Shown piece after piece: positions 17,292 to 26,723 of a stretch of 64,000 bases of DNA. Location of the stretch: positions 1 through 64,000 of the forward strand of contig JAHEEK010000012.1 in NCBI GenBank assembly GCA_024640765.1. The letters run 5' to 3'. The notes under the pieces were generated by a model. The model was not told the origin of the DNA, ran no database searches, and saw only the letters and a program-made list of their open reading frames with translations. The translations under genes were made by a program, and so were the position numbers. The stretch comes from Nereida sp024640765 (GTDB lineage: Bacteria; Pseudomonadota; Alphaproteobacteria; Rhodobacterales; Rhodobacteraceae). The first letter of the stretch is position 1, and each line of letters opens with the position of its first letter.

Positions 17292-18053
17292 ATGGCGCGT
17301 CGCAAACTGATCTACGAAGGCAAAGCCAAAATTCTGTATGAAGGCCCCGAGCCGGGCACATTTGTGCAGTACTTCAAAGACGACGCAACTGCGTTCAACG
17401 CCGAGAAAAAAGACGTGATTGAAGGGAAGGGTGTGTTGAATAACCGCCTGTCCGAATACTTCATGGTGGGCCTTGCCAGCATCGGTGTGCCAACGCACTT
17501 CTTGAAACGCCTGAACATGCGCGAACAGCTTATTCGCCAGTGCGAGATTATCCCGCTCGAAGTGATTGTGCGCAACCGTGCTGCGGGATCGATTTGCAAG
17601 CGTCTTGGTCTGGAGGAGGGGGCGACACTGCCGCGCCCGATCATTGAGTTTTGCTATAAAGACGACCCACTTGGTGACCCGCTTGTGGCTGAGGAGCACA
17701 TCATCGCTTTTGGCTGGGCGAGCCAGCAAGACTTGGACGATATGGTCGCTTTGGCCTTGCGCGTGAACGACTTTATGTCCGGTTTGATGCATGGCGTCGG
17801 TATCACGCTTGTGGACTTCAAAATCGAGATTGGCCGCGTTTGGGATAATGAATTCCAACGTCTTGTGGTCGCCGATGAGATTAGTCCTGACAGCTGTCGT
17901 TTGTGGGATCAAAAGACGGGTCAAAAGCTCGACAAAGACGTTTTCCGTCGTGACCTTGGTAACTTGGCTGACGCCTATACCGAGGTGGCACGTCGCCTTG
18001 GTGTGTTGCCGGCAAACGTAAGCCCCGCGTCAAAGCCAACATTGGTTAATTGA
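17292..18053 (+). CDS. purC: Phosphoribosylaminoimidazole-succinocarboxamide synthase
   Basis: SAICAR synthase (253 residues) joins aspartate to CAIR. The start is ATG 17292 (MARRKLIYEGKAK); an upstream extension to 17160 is not family-like. Conserved segments include LYEGPEPGTFVQYFKDDATAFN, IPLEVIVRNRAAGS, LVDFKIEIGR and DEISPDSCRLWD. It is the first gene of a purC-purS-purQ run. Confidence 0.98.
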   Translation: MARRKLIYEGKAKILYEGPEPGTFVQYFKDDATAFNAEKKDVIEGKGVLNNRLSEYFMVGLASIGVPTHFLKRLNMREQLIRQCEIIPLEVIVRNRAAGSICKRLGLEEGATLPRPIIEFCYKDDPLGDPLVAEEHIIAFGWASQQDLDDMVALALRVNDFMSGLMHGVGITLVDFKIEIGRVWDNEFQRLVVADEISPDSCRLWDQKTGQKLDKDVFRRDLGNLADAYTEVARRLGVLPANVSPASKPTLVN

Positions 18054-18127
18054 TCTGCTATTAAAGAGGGCCCGTGGTGGCCCTGTCAAACTCAAGAACC
18101 TGATTTACAAGAAAAGAGACATCGAAA

Positions 18128-18358
18128 ATGAAAGCACGTGTTCATGTTATGTTGAAAAACGGCGTTCTTGACCCACAAGGTGAGGCCGTAAAGCATGCGC
18201 TTGGAGCGATTGGTTTTGCGGGTGTTGACGGTGTGCGTCAGGGCAAAGTGATTGAGCTTGATCTGGCGGATGGTACAGACGAGGCAACAATCGGCCAGAT
18301 GTGTGAAAAGCTATTGGCGAACACGGTTATCGAATCCTACACCATCGAGGTTCTGTAA
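18128..18358 (+). CDS. purS: Phosphoribosylformylglycinamidine synthase subunit PurS
   Basis: The 76-residue PurS bridges PurL and PurQ in the three-subunit FGAM synthase. The N-terminal VHVMLKNGVLDPQGEAVKHAL pattern is typical, shown here in part. It is 3 bp from purQ; purL is not in this window. The 74-bp gap from purC holds a 6-bp perfect hairpin (AGGGCC / GGCCCT, 18067-18084) without a T-run. Confidence 0.96.
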   Translation: MKARVHVMLKNGVLDPQGEAVKHALGAIGFAGVDGVRQGKVIELDLADGTDEATIGQMCEKLLANTVIESYTIEVL

Positions 18359-18361
18359 GTC

Positions 18362-19030
18362 ATGCGTGCTGCTGTCATTGTTTTCCCGGGGTCCAACTGT
18401 GACCGCGATATGAAAGTCGCGCTTGAGCAGGCGGGCGCCGATGTTCACATGGTTTGGCACAAAGACGCCGATTTGCCCGAAGGGGTTGATCTGGTTGCTG
18501 TGCCGGGTGGTTTCTCGTTTGGTGACTATTTGCGGTGCGGGGCCATCGCAGCGCAATCTCCCATTTGCCAAGCAGTGCTCCGCCACGCCGAAGCCGGTGG
18601 TTACGTTTTGGGCGTATGCAACGGTTTTCAGGTGCTTACTGAAACGGGTCTGCTTCCGGGCGCATTGATGCGTAACGCGGGCCTTAAGTTTGTGTCGAAA
18701 ACCATTGATTTAACAGTTGAAACTGAAAATTCAGTATTCACGAGCGGGTACCGTGCGGGTGATACGTTGCGCATCCCGGTGGCTCATCATGACGGCAACT
18801 ACGTGGTGGATACATCGCTTGCAGCGCGTCTGGTTGATGAAGATCGCGTCGCGTTTCGCTACAGCGCGCCCCTGAATGGCAGTGTTGATAATATCGCGGG
18901 CGTTCTGTCTGAAAATCGCCGTGTTCTGGGCATGATGCCCCATCCTGAGCGGGCCATTGATGCATTGCATGGTCGCACAGACGGACAGGCGATGTTCCGC
19001 GCGTTGGTTGAGGCCACAGTCGCTGCATGA
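18362..19030 (+). CDS. purQ: Phosphoribosylformylglycinamidine synthase, glutaminase subunit
   Basis: The 222-residue class I glutamine amidotransferase supplies ammonia to PurL. The nucleophile Cys lies in VLGVCNGFQVL and the His/Glu pair in GMMPHPERAID. PGSNCDRD near the N-terminus is typical for PurQ. Confidence 0.97.
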   Translation: MRAAVIVFPGSNCDRDMKVALEQAGADVHMVWHKDADLPEGVDLVAVPGGFSFGDYLRCGAIAAQSPICQAVLRHAEAGGYVLGVCNGFQVLTETGLLPGALMRNAGLKFVSKTIDLTVETENSVFTSGYRAGDTLRIPVAHHDGNYVVDTSLAARLVDEDRVAFRYSAPLNGSVDNIAGVLSENRRVLGMMPHPERAIDALHGRTDGQAMFRALVEATVAA

Positions 19031-19065
19031 CTTGGCAGGGCCCGTGGCTTTGGTAAGTTGCGGTC

Positions 19066-20865
19066 ATGGTAAGTACTCCGACCCCTGAAATCAAACCGCA
19101 GCGCGGTATTGCGGCTGCCCGTGTGGCGGCTGCGGCTGGCTCTGTTGGTTGGCGTGTGCGGCTGTTGCTGTTTGCGCTGTTTGTTTTTGCGGGCGTTACG
19201 ATTTGGTTTACCAATGTTACGCTGACACAACGGTTTACCGAAACCACGCGCAACCGTGCGGAACTTCGGCTGGCGCTTTACTCTGCGAATATTCTGTCAG
19301 AACTGCAGCGCAATTCGATCGTGCCACAACTTTTGGCGCGTGATCCCACGCTTATTTCGGCACTTAATTCGGCGGATTACACGCAGACAACGCAGCGGCT
19401 GTTGTCGTTCGTGGATGAAATCGGTGCGGCGTCCCTCAGTCTTTTGGACCGTGAAGGTCGCACTGTTGCGACGACAGAACGGGTTAAACTTGGCTCAAAC
19501 CACCGGTCCGAGCCGTATTTTGTGGATGCCCTGCGGTCAACTGAGACGGTCTTTACTGTTACGCCCCAAGACGGTGTTGGGTTTGAGTTTCGCTATACCC
19601 GCAGTGTGACTGTCGGCAGTGAGCGGCTTGGCGTGATCTCGGTTGAGGTTGATCTCAGTAAATTTGAACGTTCATGGGCTGGGATTTTTGACGCCGTATT
19701 TTTGGCAGATAGCACGGGGCAGGTCATTTTATCGACCGAGCCGCGTTGGCGAGGTAAATCCGAGCAATCGGCGCTTGAACTTGTGCCTGCAACTTCTGCG
19801 ATCGAGCGGGCCATTGAAAGCACCAGCAAGTGGGGGCCTGCGTCGCGCGCATTGCTGAGCGGGCAGGGTGTGATGCGCCAAGAGGCGCGTATTCCCTTTC
19901 GCGGTTGGCGTTTGATCAGTTTTACCGGCTACACCTCTGTTCGTGAGCAAGTGAACGGCGTCTTGGCGCTTGAGATTATGGGTTTCGCCATGCTGCTGGC
20001 GCTGGCGTTCTATTTGATGAACCGCCGCTCTGTGGCTCAGGCGCGGGGTTTTCAGCAAGAATCGGCTGAACTGCGCAGTCTGAACACACGACTTCAACAA
20101 GAGATCGCAGAGCGTCAGCGCGTGCAGGCTGACCTAAAAAGCGCAGAGCAGACCTTGGCCCAGTCCTCAAAATTGGCGGCCTTGGGTGAGATGTCCGCCG
20201 CTGTTAGTCACGAGCTGAACCAGCCGCTGGCCGCGATGAAAACATATCTGGCAGGTGCCAAGCTATTGCTTGAACGTAAACGCGCCGAAGAGGCGATTGT
20301 CAGTTTTCGGCGTATCGATGATTTGATCGAGCGGATGGGCGCGATCACGCGCCAGCTTAAATCCTATGCCCGCAAGGCAGGGGACAGTCTTGCGCCCGTT
20401 GATATGCGCGACGCGGTAACGTCTGCTTTGGCTATTATGGAGCCACAACTTAAGGCACGCAAAATTCGTATCACGAAGACATTACCCCAATCGCCCGCTA
20501 TCGTGCTGGGGGATCGGTTGCGCCTTGAGCAAGTTATCATCAACCTGCTGCGCAACGCATTTGACGCAACAAATGCGTCTGATACCGCGGCCGTGGATAT
20601 TCTGCTTACATCGGGGGAACAGGTTCTTTTGGCTGTGCGTGATAACGGTCAGGGGATTGAAAACTTCGATGATCTTTTTGAGCCGTTTTACACCACAAAA
20701 CAGCCGGGCGATGGTGTTGGTTTAGGACTTGCGATTAGTTCGGGCATTGTCACAGACCTTGGTGGGCGGCTGACCGCGCGGAATGCCGCCAATGGGGGGG
20801 CTGTTTTCGAGGTGGTCCTTCCCATTTACCGCACAGAGGGTGAAACAGGTGACGCCGCCGAGTAG
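19066..20865 (+). CDS. dctB: DctB-like sensor histidine kinase
   Basis: The 599-residue kinase has membrane segments at ~32-51 and ~298-318 flanking a large periplasmic double-PDC sensor, then a coiled coil (~325-368, QESAELRSLNTRLQQEIAERQRV). A HisKA domain has His382 in SAAVSHELNQPLAAMK, and the ATPase domain has LLRNAFDA, DNGQGIE and GVGLGLAIS. It resembles DctB, which senses C4-dicarboxylates. It is 30 bp upstream of a DctD-like regulator. No DctA or DctPQM transporter genes are nearby, so the signal and targets are uncertain. Confidence 0.88.
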   Translation: MVSTPTPEIKPQRGIAAARVAAAAGSVGWRVRLLLFALFVFAGVTIWFTNVTLTQRFTETTRNRAELRLALYSANILSELQRNSIVPQLLARDPTLISALNSADYTQTTQRLLSFVDEIGAASLSLLDREGRTVATTERVKLGSNHRSEPYFVDALRSTETVFTVTPQDGVGFEFRYTRSVTVGSERLGVISVEVDLSKFERSWAGIFDAVFLADSTGQVILSTEPRWRGKSEQSALELVPATSAIERAIESTSKWGPASRALLSGQGVMRQEARIPFRGWRLISFTGYTSVREQVNGVLALEIMGFAMLLALAFYLMNRRSVAQARGFQQESAELRSLNTRLQQEIAERQRVQADLKSAEQTLAQSSKLAALGEMSAAVSHELNQPLAAMKTYLAGAKLLLERKRAEEAIVSFRRIDDLIERMGAITRQLKSYARKAGDSLAPVDMRDAVTSALAIMEPQLKARKIRITKTLPQSPAIVLGDRLRLEQVIINLLRNAFDATNASDTAAVDILLTSGEQVLLAVRDNGQGIENFDDLFEPFYTTKQPGDGVGLGLAISSGIVTDLGGRLTARNAANGGAVFEVVLPIYRTEGETGDAAE

Positions 20866-20895
20866 GGCGTGCGTCAGACCCAATAAGGATGCCCC

Positions 20896-22227
20896 ATGGC
20901 TAAGCCGATGAAGATCGCGATTGTTGATGATGAAAAGGACATGCGTCAGTCCATAAGCCAATGGCTGGCACTGTCGGGATATGAGACTGAAACATTCGCC
21001 AGCGCGGAAGACGCGTTGAAAGGCATTGCGCCTGATTACCCCGGTATTGTGGTCAGTGACATCCGGATGCCCGGCATGGACGGTATGCAGTTTCTCAAGA
21101 GGTTGATGGGTGCTGACAGCGCGCTTCCCGTCATCATGATCACGGGCCACGGCGATGTCCCCATGGCCGTTGAGGCGATGCGGGTCGGGGCGTTTGATTT
21201 CCTTGAAAAGCCGTTTAATCCTGAAACGATGTCCGATTTAGCCAAGCGCGCTGCGCGGGCGCGGCGTTTAACGCTTGATAACCGTGCGCTGCGTCGCGAG
21301 CTGTCTGACGGTGCCGCGCTGATGAAAAAGTTGATCGGTGCATCGCCGGTGATGGCGCGGCTGAAAGAAGATATTTTGGATCTGGGGCAGGCCGACGGTC
21401 ATGTGCTGATCGACGGTGAAACGGGGACGGGCAAAACGCTTGTGGCCCACGCCCTTCATGCGGTTGGTGCACGCGCGGCGAAGAAGTTTGTGTTGGTCAG
21501 TTGCGGCGGCGTAGATGAAGATGCGTTGATGAAACGCCTTTTTGATGCCTCCGAGGATGGCCGTATTTGCGCAGTTGAAGAAGCGCGCGGTGGCACGCTT
21601 GTGCTTGAGGATATTGAGGCACTTAGTGACGCGGCACAGGCCTGTTTGTTGAGTGTTATTAACGAGCAAGGCACACCCGCAGAGACGCGGATCGTAGCCA
21701 TTTGTAATCTGCAAGAGCAGGGGCGAACTGTTGAGGACGCGCTGCGGCGAGATTTGTTTTATAGACTCACCGCTTTGCGTATTACCGTTCCGCCGTTACG
21801 TAAACGTGGGGAAGACATCCTGACGCTCTTCACGCGTTTGGCGGAACAATACGCTGATGAATACGGCTGTGACGCGCCCAAAGTTAGCGCGCAAGAGGCA
21901 GCACAATTGCTGCAAGCCCCATGGCCCGGAAACGTACGTCAGTTGATTAACGTGGCTGAACGGGCAGTGCTACAAAACCGGCGTGAAAATAGTAGCATCA
22001 CATCACTTCTGATGAGCGACGCCGAGGAAATGGCACCAGTCATTACCACCGAAGGAAAACCGCTTAAGGAATACGTCGAGGCGTTTGAACGGATGTTGAT
22101 CGACAACACCATGCGCCGCCACAAGGGCAGCATCGTGTCCGTAATGGATGAGTTGTGTCTGCCGCGCCGGACCTTGAATGAAAAAATGGCCAAATACGGA
22201 CTGCAAAGATCTGAATATTTGGGCTGA
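20896..22227 (+). CDS. dctD: DctD-like response regulator with an atypical sigma54-activator domain
   Basis: The 443-residue NtrC-family regulator has a receiver domain (phospho-acceptor Asp55, Thr83, Lys105), an AAA+ domain and a C-terminal Fis-type helix-turn-helix (KGSIVSVMDELCLPRRTLNEKM, in part). Walker A is intact (GETGTGKT, 174-181). The GAFTGA loop that contacts sigma54 should lie near residues 212-225 but is absent: the sequence there is KRLFDASEDGRICAVEEA. The Walker B acidic pair reads LVLEDI where the family has LFLDEI. The family's usual role with sigma54 is therefore doubtful. Confidence 0.85.
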   Translation: MAKPMKIAIVDDEKDMRQSISQWLALSGYETETFASAEDALKGIAPDYPGIVVSDIRMPGMDGMQFLKRLMGADSALPVIMITGHGDVPMAVEAMRVGAFDFLEKPFNPETMSDLAKRAARARRLTLDNRALRRELSDGAALMKKLIGASPVMARLKEDILDLGQADGHVLIDGETGTGKTLVAHALHAVGARAAKKFVLVSCGGVDEDALMKRLFDASEDGRICAVEEARGGTLVLEDIEALSDAAQACLLSVINEQGTPAETRIVAICNLQEQGRTVEDALRRDLFYRLTALRITVPPLRKRGEDILTLFTRLAEQYADEYGCDAPKVSAQEAAQLLQAPWPGNVRQLINVAERAVLQNRRENSSITSLLMSDAEEMAPVITTEGKPLKEYVEAFERMLIDNTMRRHKGSIVSVMDELCLPRRTLNEKMAKYGLQRSEYLG

Positions 22228-22709
22228 CACCTAAACTGCAGGGTGGTGCGTCGGTTTAGCATTGTAATTATGGCGCTTCATACCTACTATTAAAATACGC
22301 AGGCCAAAGCAGACAGCTCGGGTGCTGCGATATGAGTTTCGCTGTCTGACCTGTCCCTGAGAAATCTCGCGACCAACCTGACAGACCGATTGCGGGTCAT
22401 TGACCCACTAGAACGCACGCGATTGCCGCCAAAAGCAGCGCCGCGTGAGATAATTGGCACCGCGTCCCCCGCGATTTGAGGCGACGTTATGTGTCGGAGA
22501 AGAAACGCGATGACGCGCGCCAGAGACGGGCAAAAAGGCCGAGCACAGCAGTTGACAGACCATTACGGTTTGCCTGTTCGTGCATCTGCTCTCCCGCTTG
22601 ATCGGCCGCGTTTCGCCATAGATAGACACCCAATCCCTACCACTTCATCTCGCCTCAGGTCTCCGCCTGATAGACGCGATCGGCGTTTGGGACGGTGCGA
22701 ACGGATAAA
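22228..22709. other. 482-bp gene-free region / probable rne leader
   Basis: No convincing gene is present; a short ORF from 22489 has poor codon character and runs into rne in another frame. Long 5' leaders are common for RNase E genes, which often autoregulate through them. The stretch has several short GC-rich inverted segments (for example CGCCTCAGG ... CCGCCTGATAG around 22653-22675), but I cannot define a fold. A TTGACA at 22553 could be a -35 element, but no good -10 follows. Confidence 0.4.
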
Positions 22710-25538
22710 ATGCCTAAAAAAATGCTTATTGACGCCACCCACGCGGAAGAAACTCGCGTTGTTGTGGTTGATGGAAACAAAGTTGAGGAATTCGACTTTG
22801 AATCAGAAAACAAACGCCAGCTCGCTGGCAACATCTACCTCGCAAAAGTAACACGTGTTGAGCCGTCCTTGCAGGCGGCTTTTGTTGATTACGGCGGAAA
22901 CCGTCACGGTTTCCTCGCGTTCAGTGAAATTCATCCTGATTACTATCAGATCCCTGTCGCTGACCGCGAAGCGCTGATTGCTGAAGAAAAAGCGTATACA
23001 GACAGCCTGAAAGCACAGGAAGAGGAAGAAGAGAGTAAGCCCAAACGGGGCCGCAGGCGCGGTGGCCGTGGCCGCTCAAAAGCAGCTGAGGTTAAGTCCG
23101 ATGATGCGGTCGTTACGGCTGAATTAGCTACTGAAGTCGATGATGCAGTGTCATCTGATTCGCCAGTAGAAACCGATGCAGCTGCTACAGATGCAGCAAC
23201 GCCAGAGGCTGAGCAGGTTGAAACGCCTGCGCAAGCCGAGGTTAACGCAGAAGCTACTACCGACGCAGAAAGCAACGCTGATGATGCGTCTGCTGCTGAA
23301 GATGATGACAGCGAAGCTGTTGATACGACCGAGGAAGCTGAAGCGGCTGACGAAAGCGATTATGCGGAAGTTGATGCAACGGCCAAAGATGATGGTATCG
23401 AATCTGTCGCAGAAGAAGACGACAGCGAAGATGTGCGTCCTGTGCGCAAACCTCGCCCGCGCCGCTATAAAATACAAGAAGTCGTGAATGTTCGCCAAAT
23501 TCTTTTGGTGCAGGTCGTAAAAGAAGAACGCGGCAACAAGGGTGCTGCACTAACCACGTATTTGTCGCTTGCGGGTCGCTATTGCGTCTTGATGCCAAAT
23601 ACAGCTCGTGGTGGTGGCATAAGCCGCAAGATCACCAACGCGCCTGATCGCAAGAAGCTCAAAGAGATTGCCAACGAGATTCTGGTACCAGAAGGTGCCG
23701 GCCTTATCGTGCGCACGGCGGGTGCCAAGCGGACCAAATCCGAGATCAAGCGCGATTATGAATATTTGCAGCGCCTTTGGGAGCAAATTCGCTCGCTTAC
23801 CCTGAAATCGATGGCGCCAGCCGCGATTTATGAGGAAGGCAATCTGATCAAACGTTCGATCCGCGATCTTTATAACCGCGACATCGATGAAGTGCTTGTT
23901 GAGGGTGAGGGCGGTTACCGCACGGCCAAAGACTTCATGAAAATGATCATGCCGAGCCACGCCAAAAACGTGAAGCGCTACGAAGAAAGCCTTCCACTGT
24001 TTGCGCGCCATCAGGTTGAGACCTATCTGGCAGGCATGTTTAACCCGACAGTCCAGCTGCCATCTGGTGGGTATATCGTGATCGGTGTGACCGAGGCGCT
24101 TGTTGCGGTGGACGTAAACTCTGGCCGCGCGACCAAAGAAAGCAGCATTGAGCAAACCGCGCTCAAAACCAACCTTGAAGCGGCTGACGAAGTTGCACGT
24201 CAACTTCGGTTGCGCGACCTTGCGGGTCTTATCGTTATTGATTTCATCGATATGGACGAGCGTCGCAACAATAACGCCGTTGAAAAACGGATGAAAGACA
24301 AACTGAAAACAGATCGTGCGCGCATTCAAGTGGGCCGCATTTCTGGCTTCGGTTTGATGGAAATGTCCCGTCAGCGTCTGCGCCCCGGTATGCTTGAAGC
24401 TACCACGCAGCCGTGTTCGTCATGCCATGGCACAGGCCTGATCCGTTCTGATGACAGCACTGGTCTGTCGATTTTGCGCCAACTCGAGGAAGAGGGCGTT
24501 CGCGGTCGTACCAAAGAAGTGCTGGTGAAATGTCCCGTTGGTATTGCCAACTTCTTGATGAATATGAAGCGCGAGCACATCGCGCAGATCGAAGCGCGTT
24601 ACGGCATGTCCGTGCGCATCGAAGGTGATCCAACTTTGGTAAGCCCCGATTTCAGTATTGAGAAATTCAAGACAGCGTCGCGTGTTGTCACGAAAATTGC
24701 ACCGGCTGTTGTGTCTGTGGATGCCTCGATCATGGCTGATATCGATGACGCTGAAGACGAAGCCGAGATTTCTGATGATGCGTCTGAGGTGAGCACCTCG
24801 CCAGAGGCGGAAGTAGATGGTGAGGCGCAGCCCAAAAAACGCCGTCGTCGCCGTCGCCGCCGTCGCGGCAATTTAGATGAGGCGCGTTCAGAAGAAAACG
24901 CAACTACACAAAAGTCAGAAGACGGCGAAGGTGAGGCCGCAGGGGCGACTGAGACAACGACCTCTGATGCTGATGCGCCTTCTGATGAGGCCGAGCCGAA
25001 AGAAAAGCCGCGTCGGACCCGCAGCCGTGGTGGTCGTGGCCGTGGTCGTAAATCTGCTGAAAGTTCAGAAGCGCCTACTGAGACGCCAGAGAACACTGCG
25101 CTTACTGCGAACGTAGAAACAGAGACTGGACCTGAAACACCCGAAGCGGCTGTAGAGCCTGCCGCAGACGCGCCTGCGGAAAAGCCGAAGCGTGTCCGTA
25201 AGCCACGTAAAACTGCGGCCCAAAAAGCGGCCGAAGCGGCAGAGGCAGAGGCTGCCAAAGCAGAAAACACTGCTGAGGCTTCGGCTGATGCAAAAGCAGA
25301 AACGGCTGAAGAAGTACCTGCCGAAAAGCTCAAGCGCGTTCGTAAGCCACGTAAAACTGTAGCTCAAAAAGCAGCAGAGGCAGAGGCCGCCAAAGCGGCA
25401 GAAGCCCCTGTTGAGGAGGCAGAGCCGACACCGGCACCAACACCTACGCCAGCAGCAGAACTTGCTGCCGAGCCAGTGGTGGAAGAAGCTGCACCAAAGC
25501 CCAAACGCCGCGGTTGGTGGAATCTTGGGTCCAAATAG
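22710..25538 (+). CDS. rne: Ribonuclease E
   Basis: The 942-residue endonuclease starts at ATG 22710 (MPKKMLIDATH). It has the RNase H-like/S1 region split by a ~150-residue low-complexity insert (residues ~100-255, with KRGRRRGGRGR then long Asp/Glu/Ala stretches), the catalytic DNase I-like domain (VAVDVNSGRATKE, DLAGLIVIDFIDM), the Zn-link CSSCHGTG, and a C-terminal disordered tail (~680-942) of Ala/Glu repeats and Arg-rich blocks (KKRRRRRRRRRG; two copies of RVRKPRKT). The S1 insert is typical of alphaproteobacteria. The tail probably binds RNA and degradosome partners. Confidence 0.97.
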   Translation: MPKKMLIDATHAEETRVVVVDGNKVEEFDFESENKRQLAGNIYLAKVTRVEPSLQAAFVDYGGNRHGFLAFSEIHPDYYQIPVADREALIAEEKAYTDSLKAQEEEEESKPKRGRRRGGRGRSKAAEVKSDDAVVTAELATEVDDAVSSDSPVETDAAATDAATPEAEQVETPAQAEVNAEATTDAESNADDASAAEDDDSEAVDTTEEAEAADESDYAEVDATAKDDGIESVAEEDDSEDVRPVRKPRPRRYKIQEVVNVRQILLVQVVKEERGNKGAALTTYLSLAGRYCVLMPNTARGGGISRKITNAPDRKKLKEIANEILVPEGAGLIVRTAGAKRTKSEIKRDYEYLQRLWEQIRSLTLKSMAPAAIYEEGNLIKRSIRDLYNRDIDEVLVEGEGGYRTAKDFMKMIMPSHAKNVKRYEESLPLFARHQVETYLAGMFNPTVQLPSGGYIVIGVTEALVAVDVNSGRATKESSIEQTALKTNLEAADEVARQLRLRDLAGLIVIDFIDMDERRNNNAVEKRMKDKLKTDRARIQVGRISGFGLMEMSRQRLRPGMLEATTQPCSSCHGTGLIRSDDSTGLSILRQLEEEGVRGRTKEVLVKCPVGIANFLMNMKREHIAQIEARYGMSVRIEGDPTLVSPDFSIEKFKTASRVVTKIAPAVVSVDASIMADIDDAEDEAEISDDASEVSTSPEAEVDGEAQPKKRRRRRRRRRGNLDEARSEENATTQKSEDGEGEAAGATETTTSDADAPSDEAEPKEKPRRTRSRGGRGRGRKSAESSEAPTETPENTALTANVETETGPETPEAAVEPAADAPAEKPKRVRKPRKTAAQKAAEAAEAEAAKAENTAEASADAKAETAEEVPAEKLKRVRKPRKTVAQKAAEAEAAKAAEAPVEEAEPTPAPTPTPAAELAAEPVVEEAAPKPKRRGWWNLGSK

Positions 25539-25566
25539 CGCTTCGGATCAAGACACTGATAGAAGT

Positions 25567-25599
25567 AAGCCGCGTAGCATAAGCTGCGCGGCTTTTTTT
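25567..25599 (+). terminator. Rho-independent terminator of rne
   Basis: AAGCCGCG pairs with CGCGGCTT around a 12-nt loop and is followed by a run of seven T, 29 bp after the rne stop. Confidence 0.92.
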
Positions 25600-25623
25600 G
25601 CGGGCAAAAGTTTCGGGAGCAGG

Positions 25624-25851
25624 CTAGTTCTTTTTAATGTAATAAGCTGTGTTTTCACCGCTTTCGCCGGTGCCTAAAAACGTGTGACCAGCCTCGGTAC
25701 AAAAATGTGGCACATCAATTTGTGCCGCAGGGTCACTTGCAACCATGCGCAGAACCTGGCCAGTTTGCAGGCTTTTAAGCCGCTTGCGCGCTTTCAAAAC
25801 AGGCAGCGGGCAAAGCAGGCCAACCGCATCAAGAGTATCATCGTGTTCCAT
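25624..25851 (-). CDS. tusA: TusA-family sulfurtransferase
   Basis: The 75-residue protein has the TusA/SirA active-site signature LLCPLPVLKARK with Cys14. TusA relays persulfide sulfur for tRNA thiolation or molybdenum cofactor synthesis. The start at 25851 (MEHDDTLDAVG) fits the family; an in-frame ATG at 25890 would add 13 unrelated residues and nearly meet ccdA. It is divergent from ccdA. Confidence 0.92.
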   Translation of the reverse strand: MEHDDTLDAVGLLCPLPVLKARKRLKSLQTGQVLRMVASDPAAQIDVPHFCTEAGHTFLGTGESGENTAYYIKKN

Positions 25852-25943
25852 GTCTGATGAGCTAGCCGCGATGTTACATTTTGTCCACATTTTGTAACGC
25901 CCTTGCTATTTGCCCACCTGCAAAAAAACCGTATCAGGGAAGC

Positions 25944-26696
25944 ATGTTAGATTTTTCCGTCCTTGACGTAACGCTGCTGCCTGCCATGGGGATTGCCCTT
26001 ATTGCAGGCATTATTTCTTTCCTGAGCCCCTGCGTACTGCCGATCGTGCCACCTTATTTGGCCTATATGGGCGGTGTGAGCGTTAGTGATATGAATAGCG
26101 AGAAATCTGCGCGGGCCAAAGCGTTAGGGACCGCGCTGTTTTTTGTTTTGGGCCTTTCGACGGTCTTCTTGATCTTGGGCTTTACGACCTCGTTAATGGG
26201 AGCGTTTTTTCTACAAAACCAGCAATGGTTCGTGGTGGCTTCGGGCGTGGTTATCATGGTTTTCGGCGCGCATTTTGTTGGTGTGTACCGTATAGGCTTC
26301 ATGGACCGTGAGATACGCATGGACGCAGGTGATCAGGGCGGCTCCGCGTTTGGTGCCTATGTTCTCGGTTTGGCGTTTGCCTTTGGCTGGACGCCGTGCA
26401 TTGGGCCACAATTGGGGGCGATTTTGTCGCTGGCCGCATCCGAGGCAAGTGCTGTTCGGGGCACCGCGCTGTTGGCGGTTTATGCCATCGGATTAGGCAT
26501 TCCGTTCTTGCTTGTCGCGGCCTTTTTTCCTTCTTTGAGTGGCGTTATGGCATGGATGAAACGATACATGCAGCAGATTGAGCGGGTGATGGGGCTTCTG
26601 CTCTGGACAGTTGGTTTGATGATGCTGACAGGGCAATTCACGGAATTCAGCTTTTGGCTGCTTGAGACTTTCCCTGCTTTAGCAAATTTCGGTTAA
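25944..26696 (+). CDS. ccdA: CcdA cytochrome c biogenesis / thiol-disulfide membrane protein
   Basis: The 250-residue DsbD-core protein has six hydrophobic segments and the two redox cysteines in FLSPCVLPIVPPY (Cys30) and GWTPCIGPQLG. It carries electrons from cytoplasmic thioredoxin to periplasmic partners for cytochrome c maturation. Start chosen at 25944 (MLDFSVLDVT). Confidence 0.94.
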   Translation: MLDFSVLDVTLLPAMGIALIAGIISFLSPCVLPIVPPYLAYMGGVSVSDMNSEKSARAKALGTALFFVLGLSTVFLILGFTTSLMGAFFLQNQQWFVVASGVVIMVFGAHFVGVYRIGFMDREIRMDAGDQGGSAFGAYVLGLAFAFGWTPCIGPQLGAILSLAASEASAVRGTALLAVYAIGLGIPFLLVAAFFPSLSGVMAWMKRYMQQIERVMGLLLWTVGLMMLTGQFTEFSFWLLETFPALANFG

Positions 26697-26723
26697 CCTT
26701 TTTTGCCCTTATTTTGCCCAAAA

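Noticed and set aside
17130..17924. ORF of 264 codons opposite purC
   Set aside because: Shadow frame of a certain gene.
18067..18084. Purine riboswitch or attenuator before purS
   Set aside because: Only a short 6-bp hairpin without a T-run or conserved aptamer bases is present.
22489..22851. ORF of 120 codons upstream of and overlapping rne
   Set aside because: Arg/Leu-rich composition with no family resemblance, and it overlaps the certain rne start in another frame.
24599..25333. Long antisense ORF (244 codons) opposite the RNase E tail
   Set aside because: It is the mirror of the repetitive Ala/Glu/Arg coding sequence, made only of Ser/Ala/Arg low complexity.
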